Positions 1 through 8,348 of a DNA stretch of 59,108 nucleotides are shown in pieces (the first letter of the stretch is position 1; the number at the start of each line of letters is the position of its first letter). The stretch spans positions 1-59,108 of the forward strand of contig DVIA01000036.1 in the NCBI GenBank assembly GCA_018711655.1, written 5' to 3'. The position numbers and the translations under genes are program-made. The DNA comes from Candidatus Pullichristensenella avicola (GTDB lineage: Bacteria > Bacillota > Clostridia > Christensenellales > Aristaeellaceae). A model generated the notes under the pieces. It was not told where the DNA came from, searched no databases, and worked only from the letters and a program-made list of their open reading frames with translations.

Positions 1-110
1 CAGGCGTTTTCCCGACCGTGCCCCGTGACCGCGCCGGGAGATGCGAGGGCGTGAACCAGGCGTTTTCCCGACCCGTGCCCCGCGACCGCGCCGGGAGATA
101 CGCTGGAACG
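1..110. repeat. two direct copies of a ~56-bp GC-rich unit
   Basis: The motif CAGGCGTTTTCCCGAC starts at 1 and again at 57, and the following ~35 bases (GTGCCCCG.GACCGCGCCGGGAGAT) match with few changes. The window edge cuts the array, so there may be more copies to the left. No gene is visible here. The stretch 110-268 is GC-rich and shows nothing I can name. Confidence 0.7.
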
Positions 111-268
111 GATCGCCACGGCGGATACTCCTGCCTGCGCAGGCGTTTCGCCGCGTCGGGCAAGAGCGGCGCCGGGCAAGGCCCGCGCGAGGAGGCGTGG
201 GGCCGAACGACACCCCTGCCAGCGCGGACGTTGGGGGCGCGCTTCGGCTTCTGCCGCCATCACACAGG

Positions 269-539
269 AAGGGCGGCGGCGCGTGAAAAGGTCAATTTTT
301 GAGTATTTCGCGGGGCGCTTCTTGCCCGCGAGGGCGACGGCGCGTGAAAAGGTCAATTTTTGAGTATTTCGCAGGGCGCTTCTTGCCCGCAAGGGCGACG
401 GCGCGTGAAAAGGTCAATTTTTGAGTATTTCGCAGGGCGCTTCTTGCCCGCAAGGGCGGCGGCGCGTGAAAAGGTCAATTTTTGAGTATTTCGCAGGGCG
501 CTTCTTGCCCGCAAGGGCGGCGGCGCGTGGAAAGGTCAA
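269..539. repeat. 61-bp tandem repeat, four full units
   Basis: The word GCGTGAAAAGGTCAA begins at 281, 342, 403, 464 and (as GCGTGGAAAGGTCAA) 525, an exact 61-bp period. Units are nearly identical, differing at a handful of positions such as GACGG versus GGCGG. Each unit holds an AT-rich part (TCAATTTTTGAGTATTTCG) and a palindromic GC part (CTTGCCCGCAAGGGC) that can fold into a hairpin. The array sits just beyond the asnS terminator. Near-identity of all units argues for recent slippage or unequal crossing-over, not for CRISPR. Confidence 0.95.
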
Positions 540-545
540 AACAAC

Positions 546-577
546 AGCGCCTTCCTGTTTGCGTGCAGGAAGGCGCT
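546..577 (-). terminator. terminator of asnS
   Basis: A perfect 12-bp stem (AGCGCCTTCCTG with CAGGAAGGCGCT) and an 8-base loop. Read on the minus strand it follows the asnS stop by about 30 bases and is trailed by GTTGTTTT. Confidence 0.85.
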
Positions 578-607
578 GGTTTGCCGCGCTCCGGCGCGGG
601 AAGGGAT

Positions 608-2002
608 TTAGAAATCGCAGTTGCGCGTGGTGCGCGGGAAGGGCAGCACGTCGCGGATGTTGGCGATGCCGGTCAGGTACATGATGAGGCGCTCGAAGCC
701 CATGCCGAAGCCGGCATGCTTGCAGGTGCCGTACTTGCGCAGTTCGAGGTACCACCAATAGTCCTCCGGCTTCATGTGAAGTTCCTCGATGCGCGCGGTG
801 AGCACGTCCAGCCGCTCCTCGCGCTGGCTGCCGCCGCACAGTTCGCCCACGCCCGGCACCAACAGATCGGCTGCGGCCACGGTTTTGCCGTCGTCGTTCA
901 TGCGCATGTAGAAGGCCTTGATCTCCTTGGGGTAATCGGTGACGAACACCGGGCGGCCAAAGTGCTTTTCGGTGAGGTAGCGCTCGTGCTCGGTCTGCAG
1001 ATCGCACCCCCAGAAAACGGGGTATTCGAACGCCTGGCCGCTTTTTGTGAGGATGTCCACGGCCTCGGTGTAGGTTATGCGGGCAAAGTCGGCGTCGCGC
1101 ACGCTTTCCAGGCGGGCGATGAGGCCCTTGTCCACGAAGTTGTTGAGAAACTCCAATTCCGGCTTCGCCTCTTCAAGCACGGCGGCGAGGATGTATTTGA
1201 TCATTTCCTCCTGCAGATCCATGTCCTCCTTGAGGGTGGCGAAGGCGATCTCCGGTTCGATCATCCAGAATTCGGCCGCGTGGCGCGGGGTGTAGCTGTT
1301 TTCGGCGCGGAAGGTGGGGCCGAAGGTGTACACGTCGCGGAAGGCCAGAGCCATGCACTCGCAGTTGAGCTGGCCGGAAACGGTCAGGCTCACGGGCTTG
1401 GCGAAGAAATCCTTGTCAAAGTCCACGCTGCCGTCCGGCAGACGCGGCGGCTCGCCCGCGTCCAGCGTGGTGACGCGGAACATTTCGCCCGCGCCTTCGC
1501 AGTCGCTGCCGGTGAGGATGGGCGTATGCACATAGACAAAGCCGCGATCGTGGAAGAAGCGGTGGATGGCCTGCGCCGCCAGGGAGCGCACGCGGAAGGC
1601 GCACTGGAAGAGGTTGGCGCGCGGCCGCAGATGCTGGATCGTGCGCAGGTATTCCAGCGTGTGGCGTTTTTTCTGCAGCGGATAGTCGCTGGGGCTCTCG
1701 CCCAGAACGGTCAGGCGCGTGGCCTTGAGTTCGAAGGGCTGCTTCATTTCCGGGGTGGGCACGATCTCGCCCTCGGCCTCGATGGCGGCGCCCACGCCGA
1801 TCGCTTTGGTCAGTTCATGGTAGTTTTCCAGCCGGTCCGCCTCCAGGACGATCTGCAGGTTTTTAAAATAGCTGCCGTCGTTGAGTTCCACAAAGGCGAA
1901 GGCCTTCGATTCGCGCATCGTGCGCACCCAGCCGGACACCTTCACGCCCGCGCGGGTTTCGGCGGGCGGGGCGGCGAACAGTTCCCGTACCAACGTGGTC
2001 AT
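608..2002 (-). CDS. asnS: asparaginyl-tRNA synthetase
   Basis: 464-aa class IIb aminoacyl-tRNA synthetase that charges tRNA-Asn with asparagine in the cytoplasm. An N-terminal OB-fold anticodon-binding domain (about residues 15-110, with [12 protein letters not shown]) is followed by the class II catalytic core: motif 2 as [16 protein letters not shown] and motif 3 as [15 protein letters not shown] near the C terminus, ending in the typical PFPR box. The start at 2002 is chosen because GGAGGGATATCC lies directly upstream and the family begins here; the 20 extra codons upstream overlap the promoter. It lies behind dnaX in the same direction but has its own TTGACG-17-TATAAT promoter. No T-box fits in the 60-base gap. 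Identity is secure. Confidence 0.97.
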   Translation of the reverse strand: MTTLVRELFAAPPAETRAGVKVSGWVRTMRESKAFAFVELNDGSYFKNLQIVLEADRLENYHELTKAIGVGAAIEAEGEIVPTPEMKQPFELKATRLTVLGESPSDYPLQKKRHTLEYLRTIQHLRPRANLFQCAFRVRSLAAQAIHRFFHDRGFVYVHTPILTGSDCEGAGEMFRVTTLDAGEPPRLPDGSVDFDKDFFAKPVSLTVSGQLNCECMALAFRDVYTFGPTFRAENSYTPRHAAEFWMIEPEIAFATLKEDMDLQEEMIKYILAAVLEEAKPELEFLNNFVDKGLIARLESVRDADFARITYTEAVDILTKSGQAFEYPVFWGCDLQTEHERYLTEKHFGRPVFVTDYPKEIKAFYMRMNDDGKTVAAADLLVPGVGELCGGSQREERLDVLTARIEELHMKPEDYWWYLELRKYGTCKHAGFGMGFERLIMYLTGIANIRDVLPFPRTTRNCDF

Positions 2003-2033
2003 AGGATATCCCTCCAACAAAACGCTGTCTTTT

Positions 2034-2062
2034 ATTATACCCGGACGAGGGCTTTGCGTCAA
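2034..2062 (-). promoter_or_regulatory. sigma-A promoter of asnS
   Basis: On the minus strand TTGACG (2062-2057), 17-base spacer, TATAAT (2039-2034). The -35 box abuts the dnaX stop codon and the -10 is about 30 bases before the asnS start. Confidence 0.85.
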
Positions 2063-3658
2063 TCAATCCGTAAGATCAATGTTTTCCCGGCCAAAGACGT
2101 CGTAGCTCTGCTCGATGACGCGGCGGGCCTGCGCGGCGGTTTGCGGGGCGGGAGAAGCGTCGCCCTCCAGGCGCATGACCAGTTTTGTCGGCGCGCCGAA
2201 GGCCTGCGTGAAGGCCGCCTCCATCAAATCGCGCTTGCGTTCGAGCATGCGCATGAACATCAGCTGTTTGCGCGGAAATTCGGCTGTTACCACGCCGTCG
2301 GCGCAGCCTGCAAAGCGCATGCCCGCCAACGCCGCGCGCATCGAAGGGTTGTCCCTGGAAAGCGCCTCTACGGCCTGCAGATACGGGGGCGGCGTCTCGC
2401 CGGCAGGCGCGGGCGCGGCCGTTTCCGCCCGGGGCGGGCGCGGTTTTTCCGCAGCGGGCCGTTCGGCTTTCGGCGCGCTTTTTTGCGGAGATGGGGCGGC
2501 GAGATTTCTGCGTTCGGCCATGGCTTCCAGGCGGCCGACGCGCTCGGAAAGCGTCGCGTCCGCCTCCTGTTCCGGATGGCAGGCGCGCACGGCGGTCAAT
2601 TCCAGCATCGCGCGGGGGTTGGCGGCCCATTTCATGTCCGGCTCTACGCGCATGAACAGGTCCATGAGGCGGAAAAGCTGTTCCCGTTGCGCTTTTGCGG
2701 CCTGTTTGCGGTAGCGCGCCGCATCCTCCGGGGTGCATTCGAGCAGTTCCTCCGTCGCTTCGCCCACGGTTTTGGCCAGCAGCAGCGCGCGCAGGTGCTC
2801 CGCCATTTCGCGGGCGAACACCTGTGCGTCCAGCCCGCGGCGCAGGAGCTGGTCGATCTGCAAAAGCGCGGCGCGCCCGTCGCCCAAGAGCAGCGTTTCG
2901 GCGAAGTCGAAGAGAAATTCGCGCCCCGCCGTGCCCAGAACGTCGCGCACCAGGGGCAGATCCACTTCGCCGTCGGTGTAGGAAAGGCAGACGTCGAGGA
3001 TGCTCAAAGCGTCGCGCATCGCGCCCTCGGCGGCGCGGGCGATCTCGTGCAGGGCGTCGTCCGAGGCCGCGCGCCCGACGCCGCCGAGCACCACCATCAT
3101 GCGCTCTACCATCGTTTCCACGCTCAGGCGCTTGAAATCAAAGCGCTGGCAGCGGGAGAGGATGGTGGCCGGCAGCCGCTGCGGCTCGGTGGTGGCGAGG
3201 ATGAACACGGCGTGGGCGGGCGGTTCCTCCAGGGTTTTTAAAAGCGCATTGAAGGCGCCGGTGGAGAGCATGTGTACTTCGTCGATGATGTAGACCTTGT
3301 AACGGGCCACTGCGGGCGGATATTTGACCTTTTCGCGCAGGTCGCGGATCTCGTCCACGCCGTTGTTGGAGGCGGCGTCGATCTCGATGACGTCCATGCT
3401 GTTTTCCTTTTTAAGCTGCACGCACACGTCGCATTCGCCGCAGGGATCGCCGTCCACGGGATGCAGGCAGTTGATGGCCCGGGAAAGCACCTTGGCCGCG
3501 GTGGTCTTGCCCGTGCCGCGCGTGCCGCAGAACAGATAGGCGTGGGCCACGCGCCCGGTTTCCACCTGATGGCGCAGGGTTTTGACCACGGCGTCCTGGC
3601 CGACGATCTGCGAAAACGTCTCCGGCCGCCAGGCGCGGTACAATGCCTGATAGCGCAT
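2063..3658 (-). CDS. dnaX: DNA polymerase III subunits gamma and tau
   Basis: 531-aa clamp-loader ATPase of the replisome. It begins MRYQALYRAWRPETF, the family signature. The AAA+ Walker A is GTRGTGKTTAAK (about residues 45-56), followed by the zinc-binding cysteines (CLH...CGECDVC, about 64-79), Walker B IIDEVHML (about 113-120), and the sensor/Arg-finger region LATTEPQRL...SRCQRFDF. A proline/alanine-rich linker (about 385-430) leads to a C-terminal tau domain. The usual Firmicutes partners ybaB and recR are not downstream; asnS is. I saw no obvious slippery A-run to make a separate gamma form. Possible -10 sequences on the minus strand (TATATT/TATACT) lie around 3697-3710, divergent from murG. 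Confidence 0.97.
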   Translation of the reverse strand: MRYQALYRAWRPETFSQIVGQDAVVKTLRHQVETGRVAHAYLFCGTRGTGKTTAAKVLSRAINCLHPVDGDPCGECDVCVQLKKENSMDVIEIDAASNNGVDEIRDLREKVKYPPAVARYKVYIIDEVHMLSTGAFNALLKTLEEPPAHAVFILATTEPQRLPATILSRCQRFDFKRLSVETMVERMMVVLGGVGRAASDDALHEIARAAEGAMRDALSILDVCLSYTDGEVDLPLVRDVLGTAGREFLFDFAETLLLGDGRAALLQIDQLLRRGLDAQVFAREMAEHLRALLLAKTVGEATEELLECTPEDAARYRKQAAKAQREQLFRLMDLFMRVEPDMKWAANPRAMLELTAVRACHPEQEADATLSERVGRLEAMAERRNLAAPSPQKSAPKAERPAAEKPRPPRAETAAPAPAGETPPPYLQAVEALSRDNPSMRAALAGMRFAGCADGVVTAEFPRKQLMFMRMLERKRDLMEAAFTQAFGAPTKLVMRLEGDASPAPQTAAQARRVIEQSYDVFGRENIDLTD

Positions 3659-3770
3659 AGAAAACCTCCCCGGGGGATTTTTTGCCCCCCCATGAGTATA
3701 TAATATAACAAATCCGGCGAAAACAAAAGAAGTTTTACAGGAACCTAAAAACTTTTTCCGATTCCCGTGC

Positions 3771-3776
3771 TATAAT
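3771..3776 (+). promoter_or_regulatory. -10 box of murG
   Basis: A perfect TATAAT sits 35 bases before the murG start. The -35 region 17-18 bases upstream (AAAACT) is poor, so the promoter may be weak or activated. Confidence 0.5.
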
Positions 3777-3810
3777 GCTGAAAGCAAGAACCGGCGACGG
3801 GAGGGGTTTG

Positions 3811-4878
3811 ATGAAGCGTATCGTACTGACTGGCGGCGGCACGGCGGGTCATGTCACGCCAAACCTGGCGCTGATCCCCCGGCTGCAGGCGGCGGGGTGG
3901 GACGTACACTATATCGGCGAGGCCGACGGCGTGGAACGGCGGCTGGTTTCCGCTCTGCCCGGGGTGACGTATCACTGCGTTTCCACGGGAAAGCTGCGCC
4001 GCTATTTCGACATCAAGAATTTCTCCGATCCCTTCAGGGTCATCAAGGGCGTGGCGCAGGCCTCGAAGCTGATGAAGCGGCTCAAACCGGACGTCGTCTT
4101 TTCCAAGGGCGGCTTTGTTTCCGTGCCCGTGGTTTATGGGGCGCGGCTGCACAAGGTGCCCGTGCTGCTGCATGAATCGGACATGACGCCCGGGCTGGCC
4201 AACAAGCTGTGCGCGCCGTTCGCGCGCAGAATCCTCTGCACGTTTCCCGAAGCCGCGCGCAGCTTCGGCGACAAGGGCGTGCATACCGGCACGCCCATCC
4301 GCCCCGAGATCCTTCAGGGCAGCCGTGAAAAGGGGCTGGCCACCTTCGGCTTTACCAACGGCCGGCCTGTTTTGATGGTGACGGGCGGCTCCTCCGGCGC
4401 GCAGGCCATCAACGCCGTGGTGCGCGAGGCGCTGCCCCGGCTGTTGGAATCGTTCCAGGTATTGCATCTGTGCGGCCCCGGCAACGCCGACGAGGGCCTT
4501 TTGGGCACGGCGGGCTATGTGCAGTGCGAATATCTCAACAGCGAGATGGCCGACGCCTATGCCTGCGCCAATATCCTCATTTCGCGCGCGGGGTCGAACA
4601 CGCTGTGCGAAATCCTCGCCCTGCGCAAGCCGGCGCTGCTCATTCCCTACCCCAAGGGGGCCAGCCGCGGCGACCAGATCGTCAACGCCCGTTCGTTTGA
4701 AGCGCGCGGCCTCAGCCGCGTGCTCATGCAGGAGGATATGACCGTCGATCGCCTGGTCACCGAGGTCATCAGCCTCTATCGCGAACGCGGTTCGCTGTAT
4801 GAGAAAATGGATCAGGAGCCGTCCGCCAACGGCGTGGAAAACGTGCTGCGGGAGATCGACCGCATCGTCGCCGGTTAA
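3811..4878 (+). CDS. murG: MurG: UDP-GlcNAc--lipid I GlcNAc transferase
   Basis: 355-aa GT-B glycosyltransferase that adds GlcNAc to lipid I, making lipid II at the inner face of the membrane. Visible motifs are the N-terminal glycine loop GGGTAGHVTPNLAL, the lipid-side loop KGGFVSVPVVYGA, HESDMTPGLANKL, and the C-terminal nucleotide-sugar site SRAGSNTLCEI followed by PYPKGASRGDQIVNA. The start at 3811 is set by GGGAGGGG directly upstream; the 12 codons before it overlap the transcription start. It stands alone, divergent from dnaX and outside any division/cell-wall cluster, so a second MurG elsewhere is possible. Confidence 0.93.
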   Translation: MKRIVLTGGGTAGHVTPNLALIPRLQAAGWDVHYIGEADGVERRLVSALPGVTYHCVSTGKLRRYFDIKNFSDPFRVIKGVAQASKLMKRLKPDVVFSKGGFVSVPVVYGARLHKVPVLLHESDMTPGLANKLCAPFARRILCTFPEAARSFGDKGVHTGTPIRPEILQGSREKGLATFGFTNGRPVLMVTGGSSGAQAINAVVREALPRLLESFQVLHLCGPGNADEGLLGTAGYVQCEYLNSEMADAYACANILISRAGSNTLCEILALRKPALLIPYPKGASRGDQIVNARSFEARGLSRVLMQEDMTVDRLVTEVISLYRERGSLYEKMDQEPSANGVENVLREIDRIVAG

Positions 4879-4956
4879 AACGGGCGCGGCCGGAAAGCCG
4901 GCGCGCGAAAGCGCTCAAAACGACTTCAAACGGCCAATGCGCCCCGCGCGGCCGGA

Positions 4957-4990
4957 AAACTGCCCTCGCTCTGCGCGGGCGGTTTTGTTT
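4957..4990 (+). terminator. terminator of murG
   Basis: AAAACTGCCC pairs with GGGCGGTTTT across an 11-base loop (one T-G wobble), followed by GTTTTG. Confidence 0.75.
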
Positions 4991-5056
4991 TGCGCGTCCA
5001 TTTCGTGGGCATGTCCCGCCCCGCGCCGAATATAATGGGGCATGGGGGTGCGGCTG

Positions 5057-5227
5057 ATGCGAAAGGGGATCCTGGTGACGCTCTCGGTGGCCGTTTCGGT
5101 GGCGATTGTGGGAATGACGCTGTTTTGCGCGTTCTGGCTCGCGCGCGATGGTTCGATGGCGCGGCGGCTCGACGCGGCTCTGCGGGCGTTTTGCGAGCCG
5201 GTGGTCGCGAGCGAGCCGCCCGCGTGA
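5057..5227 (+). CDS. possible small single-pass membrane protein
   Basis: 56-aa reading frame of unknown function. After MRK comes a hydrophobic stretch from about residue 4 to 29 (GILVTLSVAVSVAIVGM continuing TLFCAFWLA), then a charged C-terminal tail (ARDGSMARRLDAA). A TATAAT at 5031-5036 lies just upstream and GGGGGTGCGG could serve as ribosome-binding site; the alternative ATG at 5042 would fall on the transcription start. A hairpin at 5281-5301 follows. The clean transmembrane segment is the main support; the surroundings are GC-rich repeats and the call could be chance. Confidence 0.4.
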   Translation: MRKGILVTLSVAVSVAIVGMTLFCAFWLARDGSMARRLDAALRAFCEPVVASEPPA

Positions 5228-5280
5228 GGCGGCAAGGGCGGAATGCGCCGCGTTTTTCCAAGCCGCTTGAAGCGACACAG

Positions 5281-5305
5281 GCCCCGGCCGGAAAGGCCGG
5301 GGCTT
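5281..5305 (+). terminator. GC hairpin after the small membrane ORF
   Basis: CCCCGGCC GGAAA GGCCGGGG, a perfect 8-bp stem with a 5-base loop, followed by CTTTG. The T-run is short. Confidence 0.5.
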
Positions 5306-5322
5306 TGAAGCGCGCGGAGCCA

Positions 5323-5700
5323 GGGGCGCGGGATGGCCCTGCGGAAAAAGCGCGGAGGCGGTTGCCGGCATCGGTCGCGCCACAGGGGCGCGCCACGGAC
5401 GCTGGCGGCGCTGCCGGTTGGCAGACCGGAAAGCCTCGCGGGCCGGGTGGAGACAGGCGGCCAGGGGCGCGGGATGGCCCGGACGAAGCGCTGCAGAGAC
5501 CTGCTCTACGCGCCACAGGGGCGCGTCACGGACGCTGGCGGCGCTGCCGGTTTGCAGACCGGAAAGCGTCGCGGGCCGGATGGAGGCAGGCGGCCGGGGG
5601 CGCGGGATGGCCGTGCGGAAAAAGCGCGGAGGCAGGTGTCTGCATCGGTCGCGCCACAGGGGCGCGGCCGGGGCGTTTGCGCGGCGCCAGTTGGGCCTTC
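5323..5700. repeat. imperfect tandem repeats of ~133-141 bp
   Basis: GGGGCGCGGGATGGCC occurs at 5323, 5464 and 5597; within each unit CGCCACAGGGGCGCG and GACGCTGGCGGCGCTGCCGG recur, then GCAGACCGGAAAGC and a GCGGGCCGG block. Units differ by substitutions and small indels. This fills most of the gene-free gap 5228-5806 between the small ORF and mazF; I see no coding sequence in it. Confidence 0.85.
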
Positions 5701-5806
5701 GCCTGACAGCGGATGCGTTTGAGGCCCGCGCCGGCGCGCTTGAGCCTGGCCGTGTGGAGCGCCCGGCCCGGCAACAGACGACCGCGAAGGACGCGCCGGG
5801 TTTGCG

Positions 5807-6184
5807 TCAAATCGGCGCCGCGCCGCGCTGCGCGCCCTCGTTTCTGTCCACAGCCAGGGAGATGCGCAGCGCCTCGCTGACCTTTTCCATGATCTCCGGG
5901 GGCAGCGAGCCGATGCGCTCGCGCAGGCGGCGTTTGTCCAGCGTGCGGATCTGTTCGGCGAGGATGACGCTGTCCTTTTGCAGGCCCGTATTGCCGGCCG
6001 GCACGGGGACATGCGTGGGCAGGCGGGCCTTGTTGACCTGGCCGGTGATGGCCAGAACGATCACCGTCGGGCTGTAGCGATTGCCGACGTCGTTTTGAAT
6101 GACCAGCACGGGCCGGATGCCGCCCTGTTCCGAGCCGACCACGGGGTCGAGGCTGGCGCTGAATAGATCTCCTCTGGAAATCAT
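5807..6184 (-). CDS. MazF/EndoA-type endoribonuclease toxin
   Basis: 125-aa PemK/MazF-fold protein close to B. subtilis NdoA (EndoA), a sequence-specific mRNA interferase. Diagnostic blocks are [44 protein letters not shown] and LPTHVPVP. The start at 6184 gives the canonical N terminus (MISRGDLF); GGAG lies 9 bases upstream. Normally a small MazE/NdoAI antitoxin gene precedes it, often after alr. Here the upstream neighbour is ypeB with a terminator-like hairpin between, and I find no antitoxin reading frame on either side. The antitoxin may be elsewhere, or the toxin may be an orphan. Confidence 0.93.
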   Translation of the reverse strand: MISRGDLFSASLDPVVGSEQGGIRPVLVIQNDVGNRYSPTVIVLAITGQVNKARLPTHVPVPAGNTGLQKDSVILAEQIRTLDKRRLRERIGSLPPEIMEKVSEALRISLAVDRNEGAQRGAAPI

Positions 6185-6304
6185 GGTCTCACGCTCCGCA
6201 TACACTGTCTGCGGCATGCTATGCGCAAGCGCGCGCCGGTGTGAAAGCGCGGCCCCCTGTGAAAATGCGTCCATAAATACGACCTCCTCTCGGGAGAGGG
6301 AAAC

Positions 6305-6333
6305 GGGCCGCGCCTCCGCAGGGCGGGCGGCCC
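6305..6333 (-). terminator. hairpin between ypeB and mazF
   Basis: On the minus strand GGGCCGC pairs with GCGGCCC and is followed by GTTTCCC, just after the ypeB stop. The loop is long and GC-rich. Confidence 0.55.
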
Positions 6334-6337
6334 GAAT

Positions 6338-7669
6338 TTACATGACCAGATCGCCGTTTTCGTCGCTGATGACTTGCAGAATTTCCCGCTCTGCGCCGGT
6401 CTGCGCGTCGATATAGACCAGGTATTCGCCGCTTGCGTCCGCGGCGGTAATTTCATAACAGAGGTATTCCTCGGCGTTTTCCGGAATCACGCACAGCCGT
6501 GCCTCGCGCGCCGTCAGCCGGCCGCCGAGGCGCGCCACGGCCTCCTCTTCGCTGATGGCGGGCAGGGCGAATTCGCGCCGCACATGGTTGCGCAGATAGC
6601 CGCCCGCTTCCAGGCCGATGATCGCGCCATCGCGCAGGGAGACCTGCACCTTGACAAGATCGGGATAGAGCACCACGCCGTCCTGCACGGCGGCGAAATT
6701 GACCGTGAGGATGCCGTCGTAGCGGCTGAAGTAGCTTTCCTGCATCTGCCCATAGCCGCGGGAGGTCAGGAAGGCGCGCGCCGTCGATACGGCCTGTTCG
6801 TCCGGGATGGAAACCTCGCGCACGTCGTCATTGGGCAGAAGGTAGAGCATTTGCGCGCCCGATTTTGTGACGCCTGCGGAAAGGTTGTAACCATTGGCTG
6901 TAACAGAAAACTCGTAACAGTCCACAGGAATACTGCTTTCGCCCTCAAACTGCAGGGCCGTTACCGCGTCCGTACCCAGGAAGGCGCGCAACGCGCGTTC
7001 TGCACCGGCGCGGTCCACCGTTTCCAGGCCGGCGAGCGCGCGGTACTCGGTCTGTCCGGCGGCGTCGGAAAACGGCCCGTCGTACAGAAGCGTCGGGTAA
7101 GAGGTCGCCGGTTCTGTCAGCGGGTAGAGGCTCTCCGAGCCGGTTTCGGTCATATCGCCGGCGAACACGTCCTCGCCGGCCTCATAGCGGGCAAGCAGTT
7201 CGCCCAGGCCCGCGGACAGTTTTCCCGCCGTTTCCGAAAGCGCGGCGATATTTTCATAGTCCGCATCGCTCACGGCGCCGCCGCCGGCGATCTTGCCCGC
7301 GAGCGAGGTTGCAAAGTCCCCGGCCTGGTTGACGAACTTGATCGTCGCCGATACCGCGCCTTCGCCCAACGGCAACTGCGACAGGTCGTCCTGCGCGCCC
7401 TGCGCCTGGCGGGCGATTTCCGAAAGCAGGATCTGTTCCTGTTGCGCGCTGCCGGTGACCAGCAATTTGCGCAGGTTGGAGGACATGCCCTCCATCAATT
7501 CACAGGTTTCGTAAAACGCCTTCTGGTAGACGGCGTTCAGGCGCGCGTTGAGGCTGCGAACGTCGGCGGCCTGCTTGAAGATCAGCACCGTCAGCGCCGC
7601 CAGCAGCGCGCAGGCCCCGACGAGGGCCGCGCGCACATGGTCCCGGTCCTTTGAACGCGACAGATGCAT
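6338..7669 (-). CDS. ypeB: germination protein YpeB
   Basis: 443-aa protein needed for assembly, stability and inhibition of the cortex-lytic enzyme SleB in the inner spore membrane. An N-terminal membrane anchor lies at about residues 11-30 (HVRAALVGACALLAALTVLI), then a helical domain (LNARLNAVYQKAFYETCELM, SSNLRKLLVTG) typical of YpeB, then PepSY-like repeats in the C-terminal half ending with VYIDAQTGAEREILQV near the C terminus. The ATG at 7669 has GGGAGGG upstream. It follows sleB by 12 bases, the same pairing as in Bacillus, so the two are surely one transcript and one complex. Confidence 0.95.
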   Translation of the reverse strand: MHLSRSKDRDHVRAALVGACALLAALTVLIFKQAADVRSLNARLNAVYQKAFYETCELMEGMSSNLRKLLVTGSAQQEQILLSEIARQAQGAQDDLSQLPLGEGAVSATIKFVNQAGDFATSLAGKIAGGGAVSDADYENIAALSETAGKLSAGLGELLARYEAGEDVFAGDMTETGSESLYPLTEPATSYPTLLYDGPFSDAAGQTEYRALAGLETVDRAGAERALRAFLGTDAVTALQFEGESSIPVDCYEFSVTANGYNLSAGVTKSGAQMLYLLPNDDVREVSIPDEQAVSTARAFLTSRGYGQMQESYFSRYDGILTVNFAAVQDGVVLYPDLVKVQVSLRDGAIIGLEAGGYLRNHVRREFALPAISEEEAVARLGGRLTAREARLCVIPENAEEYLCYEITAADASGEYLVYIDAQTGAEREILQVISDENGDLVM

Positions 7670-7681
7670 ATGCGTCCCTCC

Positions 7682-8347
7682 CTATACCGCAAAGTAGTGG
7701 TTGCCGATGACCGTTTTGACCGTGCGCGTGCGGATCCACGCGTCGTCGGTCTTGCGGGGGTTGTAGTAGTACAGACAGCCGCCGGTGGGGTCCCAGCCGT
7801 TGAGGGCATCCAGCGCGGCGCGGAGGGCGGTGGAATCGGGCGTGTTGTTGATCGAGCCGTTCGACACGCAGGAAAAGGCGCCGCTTTGATAGATCACGCC
7901 GCTGATGGTGTTGGGAAAGGAGGCGCTTTCCACGCGGTTTAAAACCACCGCCGCCACGGCCACCTGCCCCTTGTAGCTCTCTCCGCGCGCTTCGGCGTAG
8001 ACCAGTTTGGCAAGCAGCCGGTGGTCGGCGGAAATGATCGTCGCCGAGGACGACGAGGCGGCGGACGACGACAGCGTTACCCCCAGCGCCGCCGCCGTTT
8101 CCGGCCCCACGCGGCCGTCCACGTCCAGGCCGTTGCGCCGCTGGAAGAGGATGACCGCGTCGCGCGTCTGTTCGCCGTATTTGCCGTCGGCCTCGCCGGA
8201 AAGGTAATCGTACTGGATGAGCCTTTTCTGTACCTTGCGCACGTTTTCGCCCGAGGAGCCGACCTCCAGCACGACTTGCGCGGAAGAAGCGGGCATTGCC
8301 AGCAAAAGCGCCAGCAACGCGATGAGAATGCGTTTTGTCACGTTCAT
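7682..8347 (-). CDS. sleB: spore cortex-lytic enzyme SleB
   Basis: 221-aa germination-specific lytic transglycosylase that cuts cortex peptidoglycan containing muramic-delta-lactam. A signal peptide (about 1-23, ILIALLALLLAMPASSAQ) is followed by a peptidoglycan-binding repeat (VGSSGENVRKVQKRLIQY ... DGRVGPETAAALGV, about 29-88), a serine-rich linker, and the Hydrolase_2 catalytic domain (LAKLVYAEARGE with the catalytic Glu, then VAVAAVVLNRV and FSCVSNG). The ATG at 8347 begins right after the spoIIR stop and uses a GGGGAGG inside the end of spoIIR, so translation is probably coupled. Confidence 0.96.
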   Translation of the reverse strand: MNVTKRILIALLALLLAMPASSAQVVLEVGSSGENVRKVQKRLIQYDYLSGEADGKYGEQTRDAVILFQRRNGLDVDGRVGPETAAALGVTLSSSAASSSSATIISADHRLLAKLVYAEARGESYKGQVAVAAVVLNRVESASFPNTISGVIYQSGAFSCVSNGSINNTPDSTALRAALDALNGWDPTGGCLYYYNPRKTDDAWIRTRTVKTVIGNHYFAV

Positions 8348-8348
8348 G

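Noticed and set aside
269..539. CRISPR array at the 61-bp repeats
   Set aside because: The whole 61-bp unit is conserved, including the would-be spacers, so it is an ordinary tandem repeat.
2003..2062. T-box or other leader control upstream of asnS
   Set aside because: Only 60 bases separate it from dnaX and a plain promoter fills that space.
482..3241. A 919-codon open frame on the plus strand over asnS and dnaX
   Set aside because: It is antisense to two certain genes; high GC makes stop codons rare on the opposite strand. Its product has no known motifs and no ribosome-binding site.
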